Source: Hydrogenophaga taeniospiralis CCUG 15921
Lineage (GTDB): Bacteria; Pseudomonadota; Gammaproteobacteria; Burkholderiales; Burkholderiaceae_C
Length of the DNA: 64,000 bases
Assembly (NCBI RefSeq): GCF_001592305.1
Contig: NZ_BCWR01000005.1
Span: 124,001 to 188,000, forward strand
Reading direction: 5' to 3'
The notes beneath the pieces are model-generated. The model did no database searches, was not told the DNA's origin, and worked only from the letters and a program-made list of their open reading frames with translations. The position numbers and the translations under genes are program-made. Below, piece after piece: positions 44,309 to 53,460 of the stretch. Position 1 is the first letter of the stretch. Each line of letters begins with the position of its first letter.

Positions 44309-44938
44309 TCAGGGTTTTTCCAGCGCGTGCAGCTCGGCCAGCGTGTTGGTGTTGAAGAAGGCCTTGGGGTCGTCGCCGGGCCGGTCAAACGGCACCACCA
44401 CCGTGTGGTGCTGGTCGGTCCAGCGGTCGATCTTGCGGCCGCCCGCCTGCGTGAAAGCCACCAGGCTTTCGAGCAGTTGCACCCGCATCAGGCAAAACAC
44501 CGGCTGGGTGCGGAGCTGCCCGTCGTCTTCGCGCGCCGCGGCCATGGCGATCTCGGTGCTTTCGTCGTCGAAGGCCTGGGCCAGGAGCTGCGCCAGATCC
44601 AGCGGGAACAGCGGCGAGTCGCAAGGCACCGTCAGCAGGTAGGGCGTTTCACAGCGCTCCAGCCCCGTCAGGAAGCCGGCCAGTGGCCCGGCGTAGTCGC
44701 TCAGCGTGTCGGGCCAGACCGGCGAGCCGAAGGCTTCGTAGGCCGAGAGGTTGCGGTTGGCGTTGACCATCAGGTCACCGATCAGCCCACCCTGCTGCAT
44801 CTGCAGCCGCAGCAAAGCCTGCAGCGCCAGGGGCGTGCCGTTGAAGTTCTGCAGGCCCTTGTCCACGCCCCCCATGCGGGAGCCGCGGCCGCCGGCGAGC
44901 ACGAGGGCGGTGATTTGTCCAGGTTGTATGGGATTCAT
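44309..44938 (-). CDS. mobA: Molybdenum cofactor guanylyltransferase
   Basis: A 209-residue MobA with the nucleotide-binding [17 protein letters not shown] motif and the metal-binding CDSPLFP segment. It attaches GMP to Mo-molybdopterin, producing the bis-MGD form used only by DMSO-reductase-family enzymes. That is the class to which the 4Fe-4S subunit at the left edge belongs. Confidence 0.95.
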   Translation of the reverse strand: MNPIQPGQITALVLAGGRGSRMGGVDKGLQNFNGTPLALQALLRLQMQQGGLIGDLMVNANRNLSAYEAFGSPVWPDTLSDYAGPLAGFLTGLERCETPYLLTVPCDSPLFPLDLAQLLAQAFDDESTEIAMAAAREDDGQLRTQPVFCLMRVQLLESLVAFTQAGGRKIDRWTDQHHTVVVPFDRPGDDPKAFFNTNTLAELHALEKP

Positions 44939-44990
44939 GGCGGAACGCGTTCAGGTTTTGTGGGGTGCCGAGCGAGGTGATTTCAACCGG

Positions 44991-45066
44991 GGGCACCGCC
45001 GGGCCGGCTTTGCTGGACGGCTGGTGCCGCCCCCTTGAGGGGGTGACGCGAAGCGGCGCGGGGGTG
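44991..45066 (+). repeat. Dispersed palindromic repeat, copy C (3' of moaA)
   Basis: It opens GGGCACCGCCGGGCCGGC, continues with CCGCCCCCTTGAGGGGGTG and ends GACGCGAAGCGGCGCGGGGG. It is the best-formed copy of the element also seen at 14319-14383 and 18805-18868. It lies seven bases past the moaA stop on the minus strand and 50 bases before mobA. Confidence 0.75.
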
Positions 45067-45073
45067 TGCCTGC

Positions 45074-46210
45074 TCAGCCTCCGATGTAACTCATCTCCAC
45101 CCGTCGCGTGCCGGTGGATGCGTCCGGTGGCAGGCTGGCGCGCAATTCGGAATAACGGTCGCTGCGACCCTGCCAGATCGCGGCGATGGCGCTGGCGAGC
45201 TCTTCGTCGCTGGCGTTGCCGCGCACCAGCGGCCGCAGGTCGTGGCCCTGGCTGGCGAACAGGCACAGGTAGAGCTTGCCCTCGGTGGACAGGCGGGCGC
45301 GGTTGCAGTCCTGGCAGAACGCCTGGGTGACGCTGCTGATGACGCCGATCTCACCCGCCTGCACGTCGTGCTGGCCGTTGGCGTCGGCATAGCCCCAGCG
45401 CTCGGCGGTTTCACCGGGGGCCGAGGGATCCAGCTGCACCAGGGGCAGCTCGCTCTGGATCAGCCGCACCACATCGGCGCTGGGCAGCACCTCGTCCATG
45501 CGCCAGCCGTTGGTGGCGCCCACGTCCATGTATTCAATGAAACGCAGCACGATGCCCGTGCCCTTGAAATGGCGCGCCATGGGCAGGATCTGGTGGTGAT
45601 TGGTGCCGCGCTTGACCACCATGTTGACCTTGATCGGGCCCAGGCCTGCGGCCTGCGCGGCGTCGATGCCACGGAGCACGTCGGCCACCGGAAAATCGAC
45701 GTCGTTCATGGCGCGGAAGATCGCGTCGTCCAGGCCATCGAGGCTGACCGTGACCCGCTGCAGGCCGGCGGCCTTGAGCGAAGCGGCCTTGCGCTCCAGC
45801 AGGGAGCCGTTGGTGGTCAGCGTGATGTCCAGCGGCCGGCCCTCCACCGTGCGCAAGGCGGCGAGCTGCTCGATCAGGACCTCGATGTTCTTGCGCAGCA
45901 GCGGCTCGCCGCCGGTGAGCCGGATCTTCTGCACACCGTGGGCCACGAACTGGCACGCGACACGCGTGATCTCCTCGAAGCTCAGCAGGGCGCTGTGCGG
46001 CAGATAGGGGTAATCCTTGTCGAACACATCCTTGGGCATGCAGTAGCTGCAGCGGAAGTTGCAGCGGTCGGTCACGCTGATGCGCAGGTCGCGCAGCGGA
46101 CGGCCCAGTGCGTCGCCCAGCAGGCCGGTGGCGGCGATGGGCGCCGAAGGGACGGCCGCCAGCCGCGTGGTGCTGCGCTGATCGACCAGGGGAATGACGC
46201 GTTCGGACAT
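45074..46210 (-). CDS. moaA: GTP 3',8-cyclase
   Basis: A 378-residue radical SAM enzyme. The SAM cluster is CNFRCSYC, the second cluster has [10 protein letters not shown] plus one more Cys downstream, and the C-terminal Gly-Gly (YIGG) needed for activity is present. It makes cyclic pyranopterin precursor from GTP with MoaC. The ATG at 46210 begins MSERVIP; a longer upstream reading frame to 46336 looks non-coding. It lies upstream of mobA and moeA, separated from mobA by a repeat element. Confidence 0.96.
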   Translation of the reverse strand: MSERVIPLVDQRSTTRLAAVPSAPIAATGLLGDALGRPLRDLRISVTDRCNFRCSYCMPKDVFDKDYPYLPHSALLSFEEITRVACQFVAHGVQKIRLTGGEPLLRKNIEVLIEQLAALRTVEGRPLDITLTTNGSLLERKAASLKAAGLQRVTVSLDGLDDAIFRAMNDVDFPVADVLRGIDAAQAAGLGPIKVNMVVKRGTNHHQILPMARHFKGTGIVLRFIEYMDVGATNGWRMDEVLPSADVVRLIQSELPLVQLDPSAPGETAERWGYADANGQHDVQAGEIGVISSVTQAFCQDCNRARLSTEGKLYLCLFASQGHDLRPLVRGNASDEELASAIAAIWQGRSDRYSELRASLPPDASTGTRRVEMSYIGG

Positions 46211-46325
46211 GCCCTGGATTATGGGCGAGGACCCATCCGTTCGCACGGACGGACCCGGTGCCACAGGGGTCTCAGCATGGGTTTGTGAACTCCCCGGGCT
46301 CGCGCCAATGCCCGGTGGTGCCGGA

Positions 46326-47147
46326 TCACGGCGCACTCACCGGGGTGAACAGGCGGGCGTTCTCGCGCAGCCAGTTGGCCGACAGATCGCTGGATTGCTG
46401 CGCCGGATGAAAGTCCGGCCGGAAATACGCGCGCCAGGGGCGGTAGCTCAGGCGCAGAAGGCCCTCGCGACCGAGCAGGTGGCGCACGGCGCTGCGCCAG
46501 GTGCTCCAGCGCCAGAGCGTGCCGTCGCGCCGCAGGTTGTTGGCGGTCTGGCGCAAGGTGTCGGAGAGAAAGATCCAGGTCACCCGGCGCATCCACTTCA
46601 CGCGCCAGGCATGACTGCCGCCGAGCGCCTGGTACAGGTCGAACGCGGTGCATTTGTGTTCGGCTTCTTCGGCGCTGTGCCACAGCCAGAGGGCCTGGAG
46701 CCGGGGCTCGCAGCCGTCGAGCAAGCGCGCGTGCGACAGCATCCACTCGGCGAACAGGGCAGTGAAATGTTCGTTCGCCGCGGTGATGGCCAGGCCATGG
46801 CGCAGGTCCGTTCCCTCCACCAGCCGCAGCCGTTCACGGGCCCGCGGCTCCCATTCGTTGACCAGGCCGTGCTTCTGAATCTGCGCGTTGAACAGCGCGT
46901 GGATGCGGCGATGCGTGGCTTCCTGCCCGATGAACCCTTGCACCTCGTCTCGGCGCTGGTCCTGCTGTTCTGCGGGCAATGCCTTGAAGCCGTTGCGCAC
47001 CGAATCGATGAAGAACTGCTCGCCGACCGGAAAGCTCATGGACAGGGCATTGAACCAGGCGCTCAGGAAGGCGTCGCCGTTACACCAGTGGCGTTCCACG
47101 GGTTGCTCCAGGTCGATCAACAGGCGGCGAACCAAGAGTTCGGTCAT
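46326..47147 (-). CDS. PF10118-family predicted metal-dependent hydrolase
   Basis: A 273-residue helical protein with His/Glu clusters typical of the family ([42 protein letters not shown]), resembling a di-iron ferritin-like site. The enzymatic activity is not established for the family. It is divergent from a TetR-type regulator, with a perfect palindromic operator between them, so the regulator probably controls it. Confidence 0.82.
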   Translation of the reverse strand: MTELLVRRLLIDLEQPVERHWCNGDAFLSAWFNALSMSFPVGEQFFIDSVRNGFKALPAEQQDQRRDEVQGFIGQEATHRRIHALFNAQIQKHGLVNEWEPRARERLRLVEGTDLRHGLAITAANEHFTALFAEWMLSHARLLDGCEPRLQALWLWHSAEEAEHKCTAFDLYQALGGSHAWRVKWMRRVTWIFLSDTLRQTANNLRRDGTLWRWSTWRSAVRHLLGREGLLRLSYRPWRAYFRPDFHPAQQSSDLSANWLRENARLFTPVSAP

Positions 47148-47172
47148 GGTGGGAATGGTGGGGTGTCTGGGT

Positions 47173-47190
47173 TGGTACTGATAAGTACCA
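47173..47190. promoter_or_regulatory. Palindromic operator for the TetR regulator
   Basis: TGGTACT-GATA-AGTACCA is a perfect 7-bp inverted repeat with a four-base centre. It lies in the divergent region between the PF10118 gene (start 47147) and the tetR gene (start 47290), 26 bases from the former. Size and symmetry fit a TetR dimer site. Confidence 0.75.
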
Positions 47191-47289
47191 GCTGCACCAT
47201 GCTGATCCCCACCGACGGCCCTGTCAAGCGGGGAAACGGGTACCCCTCTGTCAGCTTTTCACCGGGTGGGCGAACTAAGATGCCCGCTC

Positions 47290-47916
47290 ATGAACGTTCA
47301 GGAAGTCAGCGCCCCCGAGGCCGAACAGCACGAGCACCGTCAGCGCATGATGCGCGCCATGGCGGCCGTCGCGGCAGACAAAGGCCTGTCGGCCGCGACC
47401 ATCGCCGACATCGTGCGCGAGGCCGGCGTGTCCAAACGCAGTTTCTATGAGCACTTCGACAGCAAGGAAGCGTGTTTCCTGGCCTTGTACCGGGCGGCCA
47501 GTGCCTCGGCGCTGCGCACCCTGAGCGAGGCGGTGCAGCCCGATCGGCCTTGGCAGGCCCAACTGGAGCATGCATTGGAGGCCTATTTTTCGCATCTCGC
47601 CGCTGGCCCCAGCCTGTTGCGCAGCCTGTTCGTTGAAATCCACCACGTCGGTCCCGCGGGCATGGCCGTGCGCCGCACCGTGATGCAGCAGATGGCCGAC
47701 TTCCTGATGCGCACGGTCAACGGTGCCGGTGACCGCGGGCCCGCCGCTGCGTACCCGGCACTCAGCCCCACCATGGCCATGGCCGCGGTGGGCGGCATCA
47801 CCGAACTGGTGCTCGACATCATCGAGCGTGGTGAAGCCGGCCAACTGGCCGGCCTGGCACCTCGCGCCAGCGAAATCGTGCGGGTGCTCACCCGTACGCA
47901 GCTCGACGGTCTCTGA
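47290..47916 (+). CDS. TetR/AcrR-family transcriptional regulator
   Basis: A 208-residue repressor. The N-terminal helix-turn-helix is AATIADIVREAGVSKRSFYEHFDSKEA (residues about 37-63). The C-terminal ligand-binding domain is of unassigned specificity. It is probably an autorepressor acting on the palindrome at 47173-47190 and on the divergent PF10118 gene. The inducer is unknown. Confidence 0.9.
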   Translation: MNVQEVSAPEAEQHEHRQRMMRAMAAVAADKGLSAATIADIVREAGVSKRSFYEHFDSKEACFLALYRAASASALRTLSEAVQPDRPWQAQLEHALEAYFSHLAAGPSLLRSLFVEIHHVGPAGMAVRRTVMQQMADFLMRTVNGAGDRGPAAAYPALSPTMAMAAVGGITELVLDIIERGEAGQLAGLAPRASEIVRVLTRTQLDGL

Positions 47917-47945
47917 GCGCTGGCGGACGGAACCGACGCCCCATG

Positions 47946-47971
47946 AAAAACGGCCCGCAATCGCGGGCCGT
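47946..47971 (-). terminator. Terminator of hppA
   Basis: On the minus strand: ACGGCCCGC-GATT-GCGGGCCGT stem-loop followed by TTTT. It lies 20 bases past the hppA stop, and the tetR gene ends on the other side. Confidence 0.88.
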
Positions 47972-47990
47972 TGTGCTTCATGCGGGGGGC

Positions 47991-50054
47991 TCAGGCGGCC
48001 ATGGGCAGCAGCGGCACGATCAGCAGGGCCACGATGTTGATGATCTTGATCAACGGGTTCACGGCCGGGCCGGCGGTGTCCTTGTAGGGGTCGCCCACGG
48101 TGTCACCGGTGACAGCTGCCTTGTGGGCTTCGCTGCCCTTGCCGCCGTGGTGGCCGTCTTCGATGTACTTCTTGGCGTTGTCCCAGGCACCACCGCCGGT
48201 GCACATGGAGATCGCGACGAACAGGCCGGTCACGATGGTGCCCATGAGCAAGCCACCGAGCGCCTTGGGGCCCAGGAACAGGCCGACCAGGATGGGGACG
48301 ACCACCGGGAGCAGCGAGGGAATCACCATTTCCTTGATGGCCGCCGTGGTCAGCATGTCCACCGCGCGGCCGTATTCGGGCTTGGCCGTGCCTTCCATGA
48401 TGCCCTTGATCTCGCTGAACTGGCGGCGCACTTCTACCACCACCGCACCGGCTGCGCGGCCGACGGCCTCCATGGCCATGGCACCGAACAGGTAGGGGAT
48501 CATGCCGCCGATGAACAGGCCCACGATCACCATCGGGTCGGAAAGGTCGAAGCTGATCTGGTGGCCGTAGGACTCCAGCTTGTGGGTGTAGTCGGCGAAC
48601 AGCACCAGCGCGGCCAGACCGGCCGAGCCGATGGCGTAGCCCTTGGTCACGGCCTTGGTGGTGTTGCCCACGGCATCCAGAGGGTCGGTCACGTCGCGCA
48701 CGCTGCTGGGCAGCTCGGCCATTTCGGCGATGCCGCCGGCGTTATCGGTGATGGGGCCGTAGGCGTCCAGCGCCACCACGATGCCGGCCATGCTGAGCAT
48801 GGCGGTGGCCGCGATGGCAATGCCGTAGAGGCCGGCCAGCGTGTAGGACGCCAGAATGCCGACGCACACGAACAGCACGGGCCAGGCGGTGGAACGCATG
48901 GACACCCCCAGGCCGGCGATGATGTTGGTGCCGTGGCCGGTGGTGGAGGCCTGTGCGATGTGTTTGACGGGCGAATACTGGGTGCCGGTGTAGAACTCGG
49001 TGATCCAGACCAGCGCGGCGGTGAGCGCCAGGCCCACAGCACAGGCGCCCCACAGGCGCAGCTGGCTGCCGCTGGTGGTGATGGCGTTGTCCGGCATGAT
49101 CCAGGCGGTCACGAAGTAGAACGCGATCAGCGACAACACACCGGCGATCGCCAGGCCCTTGTAGAGGGCCGGCATCACGTTCTTCATGCCCGGGCTGGCC
49201 TTGACGAAGAAACAGCCGATGATGGAAGCGATGATGGACACGCCGCCCAGCACCAGCGGGTACATCACGGCCTGCATCGGGGCCGCGGTGATCATCAGGG
49301 CGCCGAGCACCATGGTGGCGATGAGGGTGACCGCGTAGGTCTCGAACAGGTCGGCGGCCATGCCAGCGCAGTCGCCCACGTTGTCGCCCACGTTGTCGGC
49401 GATCACCGCCGGGTTGCGCGGGTCGTCCTCGGGGATGCCAGCCTCGACCTTGCCCACCAGATCGGCGCCGACGTCAGCGCCCTTGGTGAAGATGCCGCCG
49501 CCCAGCCGCGCGAAGATGGAGATCAGCGAGGAGCCGAAGGCAAAGCCGATCAACGGGTTCAGCAGCTTGGCCAGGTCCTTGTCGGGCGTCAGGTTGCCGT
49601 TGCCCACCAGGAACCAGAAGAAGCCGGCCACGCCCAGCAGGCCCAGCCCCACCACCAGCATGCCGGTGATGGCTCCGCCGCGGAAGGCCACGTCCAGCGC
49701 CGGGCCAATGCCCTTGGTGGCGGCCTGGGCGGTGCGCACATTGGCGCGCACCGACACGTTCATGCCGATGAAGCCACAGGCGCCCGACAGCACCGCGCCC
49801 AGCACGAAACCGATGGCGGTCTGCCCGTCAAGAAAAACACCGATGAGAATGGTCAACACCACGCCGACGAGGGCAATGGTCTTGTACTGCCGGGCCAGAT
49901 AGGCCGCGGCGCCGGTCTGAATGGCCCCGGCGATTTCCTGCATGCGGGCGTTGCCCGCGTCCTGAGAAAGAATCCAGCTGCGGGACCAGAAGCCGTAAGC
50001 CACGGCCACGAGTCCACACACCAGCGCAAACACCAGCGCAGATTGTCCAACCAT
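47991..50054 (-). CDS. hppA: K+-independent membrane proton-pumping pyrophosphatase
   Basis: A 687-residue polytopic enzyme with about 16 spans. Substrate-site motifs are [44 protein letters not shown] and the late DxxxDxxKD-type segment [18 protein letters not shown]. The stretch [16 protein letters not shown] has Lys where K+-dependent enzymes have Ala, marking a K+-independent H+ pump. It couples pyrophosphate hydrolysis to proton export. It is divergent from the soluble pyrophosphatase gene. Confidence 0.95.
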   Translation of the reverse strand: MVGQSALVFALVCGLVAVAYGFWSRSWILSQDAGNARMQEIAGAIQTGAAAYLARQYKTIALVGVVLTILIGVFLDGQTAIGFVLGAVLSGACGFIGMNVSVRANVRTAQAATKGIGPALDVAFRGGAITGMLVVGLGLLGVAGFFWFLVGNGNLTPDKDLAKLLNPLIGFAFGSSLISIFARLGGGIFTKGADVGADLVGKVEAGIPEDDPRNPAVIADNVGDNVGDCAGMAADLFETYAVTLIATMVLGALMITAAPMQAVMYPLVLGGVSIIASIIGCFFVKASPGMKNVMPALYKGLAIAGVLSLIAFYFVTAWIMPDNAITTSGSQLRLWGACAVGLALTAALVWITEFYTGTQYSPVKHIAQASTTGHGTNIIAGLGVSMRSTAWPVLFVCVGILASYTLAGLYGIAIAATAMLSMAGIVVALDAYGPITDNAGGIAEMAELPSSVRDVTDPLDAVGNTTKAVTKGYAIGSAGLAALVLFADYTHKLESYGHQISFDLSDPMVIVGLFIGGMIPYLFGAMAMEAVGRAAGAVVVEVRRQFSEIKGIMEGTAKPEYGRAVDMLTTAAIKEMVIPSLLPVVVPILVGLFLGPKALGGLLMGTIVTGLFVAISMCTGGGAWDNAKKYIEDGHHGGKGSEAHKAAVTGDTVGDPYKDTAGPAVNPLIKIINIVALLIVPLLPMAA

Positions 50055-50363
50055 AAAGTTACTCCTGCTCGTTTTTGACTTGGAGGGGGCAACGCCTCCG
50101 GGGTACCCCCGCTGCGTTGCTTCCTCGCGTCCTTGAACGGCATGCCCGAGAGCATGCTAGGCAGGGCGATTGGCCAACGCTCGGAATTTAGCGGGATTTG
50201 CGCCGCTTGGGAAATGATCTGGATCAGAAAGTAAGGCTGGCATCAGTAAAATCAGGGTAAATCCCGCCTGCGTGCGCACCGGTTTGCGCCCTCTTTTCGG
50301 GTTCCCTGCACCCTGCTGTGCGCAGGTGACCGCTTCCGATTCCTCAACTCTCAGAAAACCCCC

Positions 50364-50900
50364 ATGTCTCTCGACAACGTCACCCCTGGCAAGAACATTC
50401 CCGAATCGTTCAACGTGATCATTGAAATCCCGATGAACGCCGATCCGATCAAGTACGAAGTGGACAAGGAAACCGGGGCGATCTTCGTGGACCGCTTCAT
50501 GAGCACCGCCATGCACTACCCGACCAACTACGGTTATGTGCCCAAGACACTGTCCGGTGACGGCGACCCAGTGGACGTGCTGGTGATCACCCCCGTGCCG
50601 CTGATTCCCGGTGTGGTGGTGCCTTGCCGCGCCATCGGCATCCTGAAGATGACTGACGAAGCCGGCCAAGACGGCAAAGTGCTGGCCGTGCCGACCGACA
50701 AGATCCTGTCGCTCTACAGCCGCTGGCAAAAGCCGGAAGACCTCAACCCGATGCGCCTCAAGGCCATCGAGCACTTCTTCGAGCACTACAAAGACCTCGA
50801 ACCCGGCAAGTGGGTCAAGGTGCAGGGCTGGGAAGACAAGGCTTCCGCCCACAAGGAAATCATGGACGGCGTCGCCGCCTACAACCAGAAGCAGGGCTGA
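50364..50900 (+). CDS. ppa: Soluble inorganic pyrophosphatase, family I
   Basis: A 178-residue family I PPase. The active-site motif is GDPVDVLVI; other conserved elements are [20 protein letters not shown] and DKIL. It hydrolyses PPi in the cytoplasm and competes with the divergent membrane H+-PPase for substrate. It is followed by a strong terminator at 50951. Confidence 0.97.
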   Translation: MSLDNVTPGKNIPESFNVIIEIPMNADPIKYEVDKETGAIFVDRFMSTAMHYPTNYGYVPKTLSGDGDPVDVLVITPVPLIPGVVVPCRAIGILKMTDEAGQDGKVLAVPTDKILSLYSRWQKPEDLNPMRLKAIEHFFEHYKDLEPGKWVKVQGWEDKASAHKEIMDGVAAYNQKQG

Positions 50901-50950
50901 TCGGGCGCTGGGCGCCCGGGACGTGCCGTGTGCGCGTCACCATGCAACCC

Positions 50951-50987
50951 AAAGGCCTGTACGGTTCGCCGTACAGGCCTTTTTTTC
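50951..50987 (+). terminator. Terminator of ppa
   Basis: A 14-bp stem (AAAGGCCTGTACGG pairing with CCGTACAGGCCTTT) with a TTCG loop and then a T-run. It lies 50 bases after the ppa stop. It may also act for the bactofilin cluster coming from the right. Confidence 0.93.
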
Positions 50988-51014
50988 GGGCGGCGCTGAA
51001 GGCCGTGCGAGGCT

Positions 51015-51419
51015 TCAGTTCGGGGCCGCGTCGATGTCGCCGCGGTACTCGATCTTGCCGCGCACCCGGGCGCGCGGGTGCATGTCGATCAGCTCGTCGT
51101 AGCTGGCGTCGCCGATCAGCGTGGCCGAACCGGTGATTTCCAACGCCTTGCGCGCGATCACGGTGCCGATCACCTTGCCTTCAATGAACACGTAGTCCGC
51201 TTCCAGCCGGGTGTTCTCGATCACTCCGGTGGCGCCCACGTGCAGTGTGCCGCCGGTCTCGAACGTGATGTTGCCCTTGAGCTGGCCGTCGACCTTGATG
51301 CCCTGGTCGCGCGTGGTGTGGAAGTTGCCGTCGAACACAGCACCTTCGGCGATCAGGCTGGTGATGGCCGAGAGGCGTTCGGCGGGGACGAGGCGGGTGG
51401 ACGCGGGGTTGTGGCTCAT
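51015..51419 (-). CDS. Bactofilin 1
   Basis: A 134-residue bactofilin. A short N-terminal tail is followed by a right-handed beta-helix of about 100 residues with repeated turns (GQLKGNITFETGGTLHVGATGVIENTRL). Bactofilins polymerise without nucleotides into filaments or patches at the membrane and organise cell shape, stalks or polarity. It is the last gene of a cluster in which three of five genes are bactofilins, after a 4-base gap from the membrane protein upstream. Confidence 0.92.
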   Translation of the reverse strand: MSHNPASTRLVPAERLSAITSLIAEGAVFDGNFHTTRDQGIKVDGQLKGNITFETGGTLHVGATGVIENTRLEADYVFIEGKVIGTVIARKALEITGSATLIGDASYDELIDMHPRARVRGKIEYRGDIDAAPN

Positions 51420-51423
51420 GGGG

Positions 51424-51990
51424 TCAGGGCTCCTTGCTGTGCAACCAGTTTTCGGGTTTCAGATGGGATGGGGAAGGGGGGCGTGACGGGGGTGGCGCCG
51501 GTGGCGTGGCCTGCACCGGGGTTTGCGCGGTCGTCGCGGTGGACCAACGGGTTTCGAGCCGCAGGCCCGCGTCTTGTGCTGCCTCGACCGGGTCGACGCC
51601 CGAGGCGGGGGTGGTGCTGGGGGATGAGTCGTTCGCGGGTGGCGGCGTGATGGGGCCTTGAAGCCCTGGGCCGGTCCCCGTTGGCGGGATTGAGGGTGTT
51701 GGCGGCAATGGAATGCTGGATGCCACGGCCGGACGGGCTGTTTCGGCGGTCTTGCTCAGGCTGGGCCACACACCCAGCCACAACAGGAGGACCAGGCCGA
51801 CGATCAGCACGATGGGCAACACATAGCGCTTCAGGCACCACAGCAGCCACCGACCCAGCAGCCTGCGCCGGGCGACCCAGCGGTCGCGCCGCCAACTGGC
51901 CCGCAACGCGGTCTGGCGCACAGCCTCGGTGTCGGGCACCGGCGCTTTCGCCATACGGTGGGGTGGTCGTGCCGATCCGTGCCACAGCAT
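51424..51990 (-). CDS. Single-span membrane protein of the bactofilin cluster
   Basis: A protein of up to 188 residues that I do not recognise. It has an Arg-rich cytoplasmic N-terminus (RRDRWVARRRLLGRW), one strong membrane span (YVLPIVLIVGLVLLLWLGVW) and then a Pro/Ser/Thr-rich tail likely in the periplasm. ATG 51990 is used; ATG 51954 is equally possible. Its place between two bactofilin genes suggests a membrane anchor or client of those filaments; that is inference. Confidence 0.7.
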   Translation of the reverse strand: MLWHGSARPPHRMAKAPVPDTEAVRQTALRASWRRDRWVARRRLLGRWLLWCLKRYVLPIVLIVGLVLLLWLGVWPSLSKTAETARPAVASSIPLPPTPSIPPTGTGPGLQGPITPPPANDSSPSTTPASGVDPVEAAQDAGLRLETRWSTATTAQTPVQATPPAPPPSRPPSPSHLKPENWLHSKEP

Positions 51991-51999
51991 GGAGGACCG

Positions 52000-52536
52000 T
52001 CAGGCGCCCGGCTTCTGGACGGGCACACGCTCCAGCGTGGCGTTGAGATCGGCGCCATTGACCTGAATACGTCCATAACGCACCAGGCCGTGCACGCTGG
52101 CGGTGTCGTGCAACGACACTTCGCCCTGACCGGAGTCCAGGATGCCGTCGGTGTGGCCCATGACGGAGATCTTCTGCGCGGTGATGTCGCCCTTGACCCG
52201 ACCGGTTTCGGTGACGACCACCGCCACCGCGACACCGGGAGCCTGCGTCAGGTTGCCATCCACCTGGCCTGCGACGCTGCAGGGGCCGCGCAGTTCAGCA
52301 TTGCCCACGAAATGCATGCCTTCGGCCACCATGCTTCGGGCCTGCCCACCTTCGAGCAGTTCAACCGGCGCCGCATGCACCTGGGGCTGCAGCAGCGGCA
52401 GGTGCCCCGGCTGACTCGGTGGCATGGCGCGCCCCACATCGATTTCCAGCGTGTTTCCCTCACCGGGCTGCACGCCGGTGTTGTCCTGGCCCTGGAAGTC
52501 CTGCGGTGGTGAGGGCGGGTTGTCGTAGTCGTTCAT
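52000..52536 (-). CDS. Bactofilin 2
   Basis: About 178 residues. A polar, Gln- and Pro-rich N-terminal region of about 75 residues precedes a bactofilin beta-helix (AELRGPCSVAGQVDGNLTQAPGV, TGRVKGDITAQKISVMG, DTASVHGLVRYGRIQVNG). The longer N-terminus differs from the other two paralogues. ATG 52536 has AGGA nine bases upstream; ATG 52599 would add 21 residues. Same orientation as its neighbours. Confidence 0.85.
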   Translation of the reverse strand: MNDYDNPPSPPQDFQGQDNTGVQPGEGNTLEIDVGRAMPPSQPGHLPLLQPQVHAAPVELLEGGQARSMVAEGMHFVGNAELRGPCSVAGQVDGNLTQAPGVAVAVVVTETGRVKGDITAQKISVMGHTDGILDSGQGEVSLHDTASVHGLVRYGRIQVNGADLNATLERVPVQKPGA

Positions 52537-52623
52537 GTCGTCGGTTCCTAAATCCTGTTCCAGATGGCGGTCGGGGTGCAGATAACGATCGGCTTTCATG
52601 GCGGTGGAGCGGGTCGAGGGGTG

Positions 52624-53064
52624 TCAGGGCTGGTCGACGTGTACGTCCTGCAGCACCGGCAGTTTGTTGCCGGGTTTGAGCGTCTTGAACGGCCCCTGCA
52701 GATCGGCGCCCTCGTACAGCTGCAGGCGCCGGGCCATGAGCGTGCCGGTGGAGACGCCGGTTTTGGACACGTAGGCCATGCCCTGGCATTCGAGGCTGGT
52801 GTCGCGCGGGTCGGCGCCCGTCGCACCCAATTGACCAAACAGATAGAAGTCGCCCATCACGCGCACCCTGCCACGAACCACGCCGCCTGTCCAGACGATG
52901 AGGCGGCCATTGACACGGATGTGGCCCGAGATTTCGCCCTGCACCAGCAGGCCGCCTTCAAACTGCAGCTCCCCGCTGAGCCGGCTGCCCGCCGCCACGC
53001 GGTTGACCACGTTCATGGCCACCGGGTCGAGCGTGAGCGTGTCCTGAGGGGTTTTCAGTTCCAT
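52624..53064 (-). CDS. Bactofilin 3
   Basis: A 146-residue bactofilin. Its beta-helix repeats are visible as SRLSGELQFEGGLLVQGEISGHI, NGRLIVWTGGVVRGRVRVMG and KTGVSTGTLMARRLQLYEGADLQG. It overlaps the upstream small membrane-protein gene by ten bases. Sequence divergence between the three paralogues suggests different partners. Confidence 0.88.
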   Translation of the reverse strand: MELKTPQDTLTLDPVAMNVVNRVAAGSRLSGELQFEGGLLVQGEISGHIRVNGRLIVWTGGVVRGRVRVMGDFYLFGQLGATGADPRDTSLECQGMAYVSKTGVSTGTLMARRLQLYEGADLQGPFKTLKPGNKLPVLQDVHVDQP

Positions 53065-53372
53065 TGCACGATTCCCCAGACAACCAGAGAAGCCAGCAGG
53101 CTCAGCAGCCCCAGCAGGGCGATCCACAGCGCGTGCCGTTCGAGCGAGCCCCGCACGCGGCCTGGGCGCAGACGCGGCCGGCCCGTCGGATCGTTGGCAT
53201 GGCTGAGCACCACCCAGTCGCGCCAGAGCTGGGTCAGACCGCTCTCGCCACTGCGTGGGTCGATCTCCAAGCCTTGTGCCGGGTTGCGGGGTGCGACGCG
53301 GCGCCGTCCCAATGAGACCGTGAACGGAGCGCCCACGATGGTCTGGGTGAAAAAGGCGTCGGTTTCGTCCAT
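53055..53372 (-). CDS. Small C-terminally anchored membrane protein of the bactofilin cluster
   Basis: A 105-residue protein of unknown family. About 75 polar residues (with ESGLTQLWRDWVVLSHA) precede one C-terminal span (HALWIALLGLLSLLASLVVWGIV). It is the first gene of the cluster. ATG 53372 is chosen over a longer alternative at 53402. The ten-base overlap with bactofilin 3 implies translational coupling, so the two products may interact. Confidence 0.7.
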   Translation of the reverse strand: MDETDAFFTQTIVGAPFTVSLGRRRVAPRNPAQGLEIDPRSGESGLTQLWRDWVVLSHANDPTGRPRLRPGRVRGSLERHALWIALLGLLSLLASLVVWGIVQWN

Positions 53373-53460
53373 GTCGGCTGAGTGTAGCGAGTATGTAACC
53401 AAACTTTACGAACGCGCGGGCCCAGGCGGGTGCGTGGGGCGAGTCCTGGTCTGGCGGCGT

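Noticed and set aside
47943..50078. A 711-codon plus-strand frame opposite hppA
   Set aside because: Mirror of the hppA codon pattern, full of Gly-His-Asp-Gln runs. No start context or homology.
50080..50115. GGGGGCAACGCCTCCGGGG-like repeat upstream of hppA as a fourth copy of the palindromic element
   Set aside because: It has G/C runs but lacks the CGCGAAGCGGCGCG module and lies 5' of a gene, so I do not count it.
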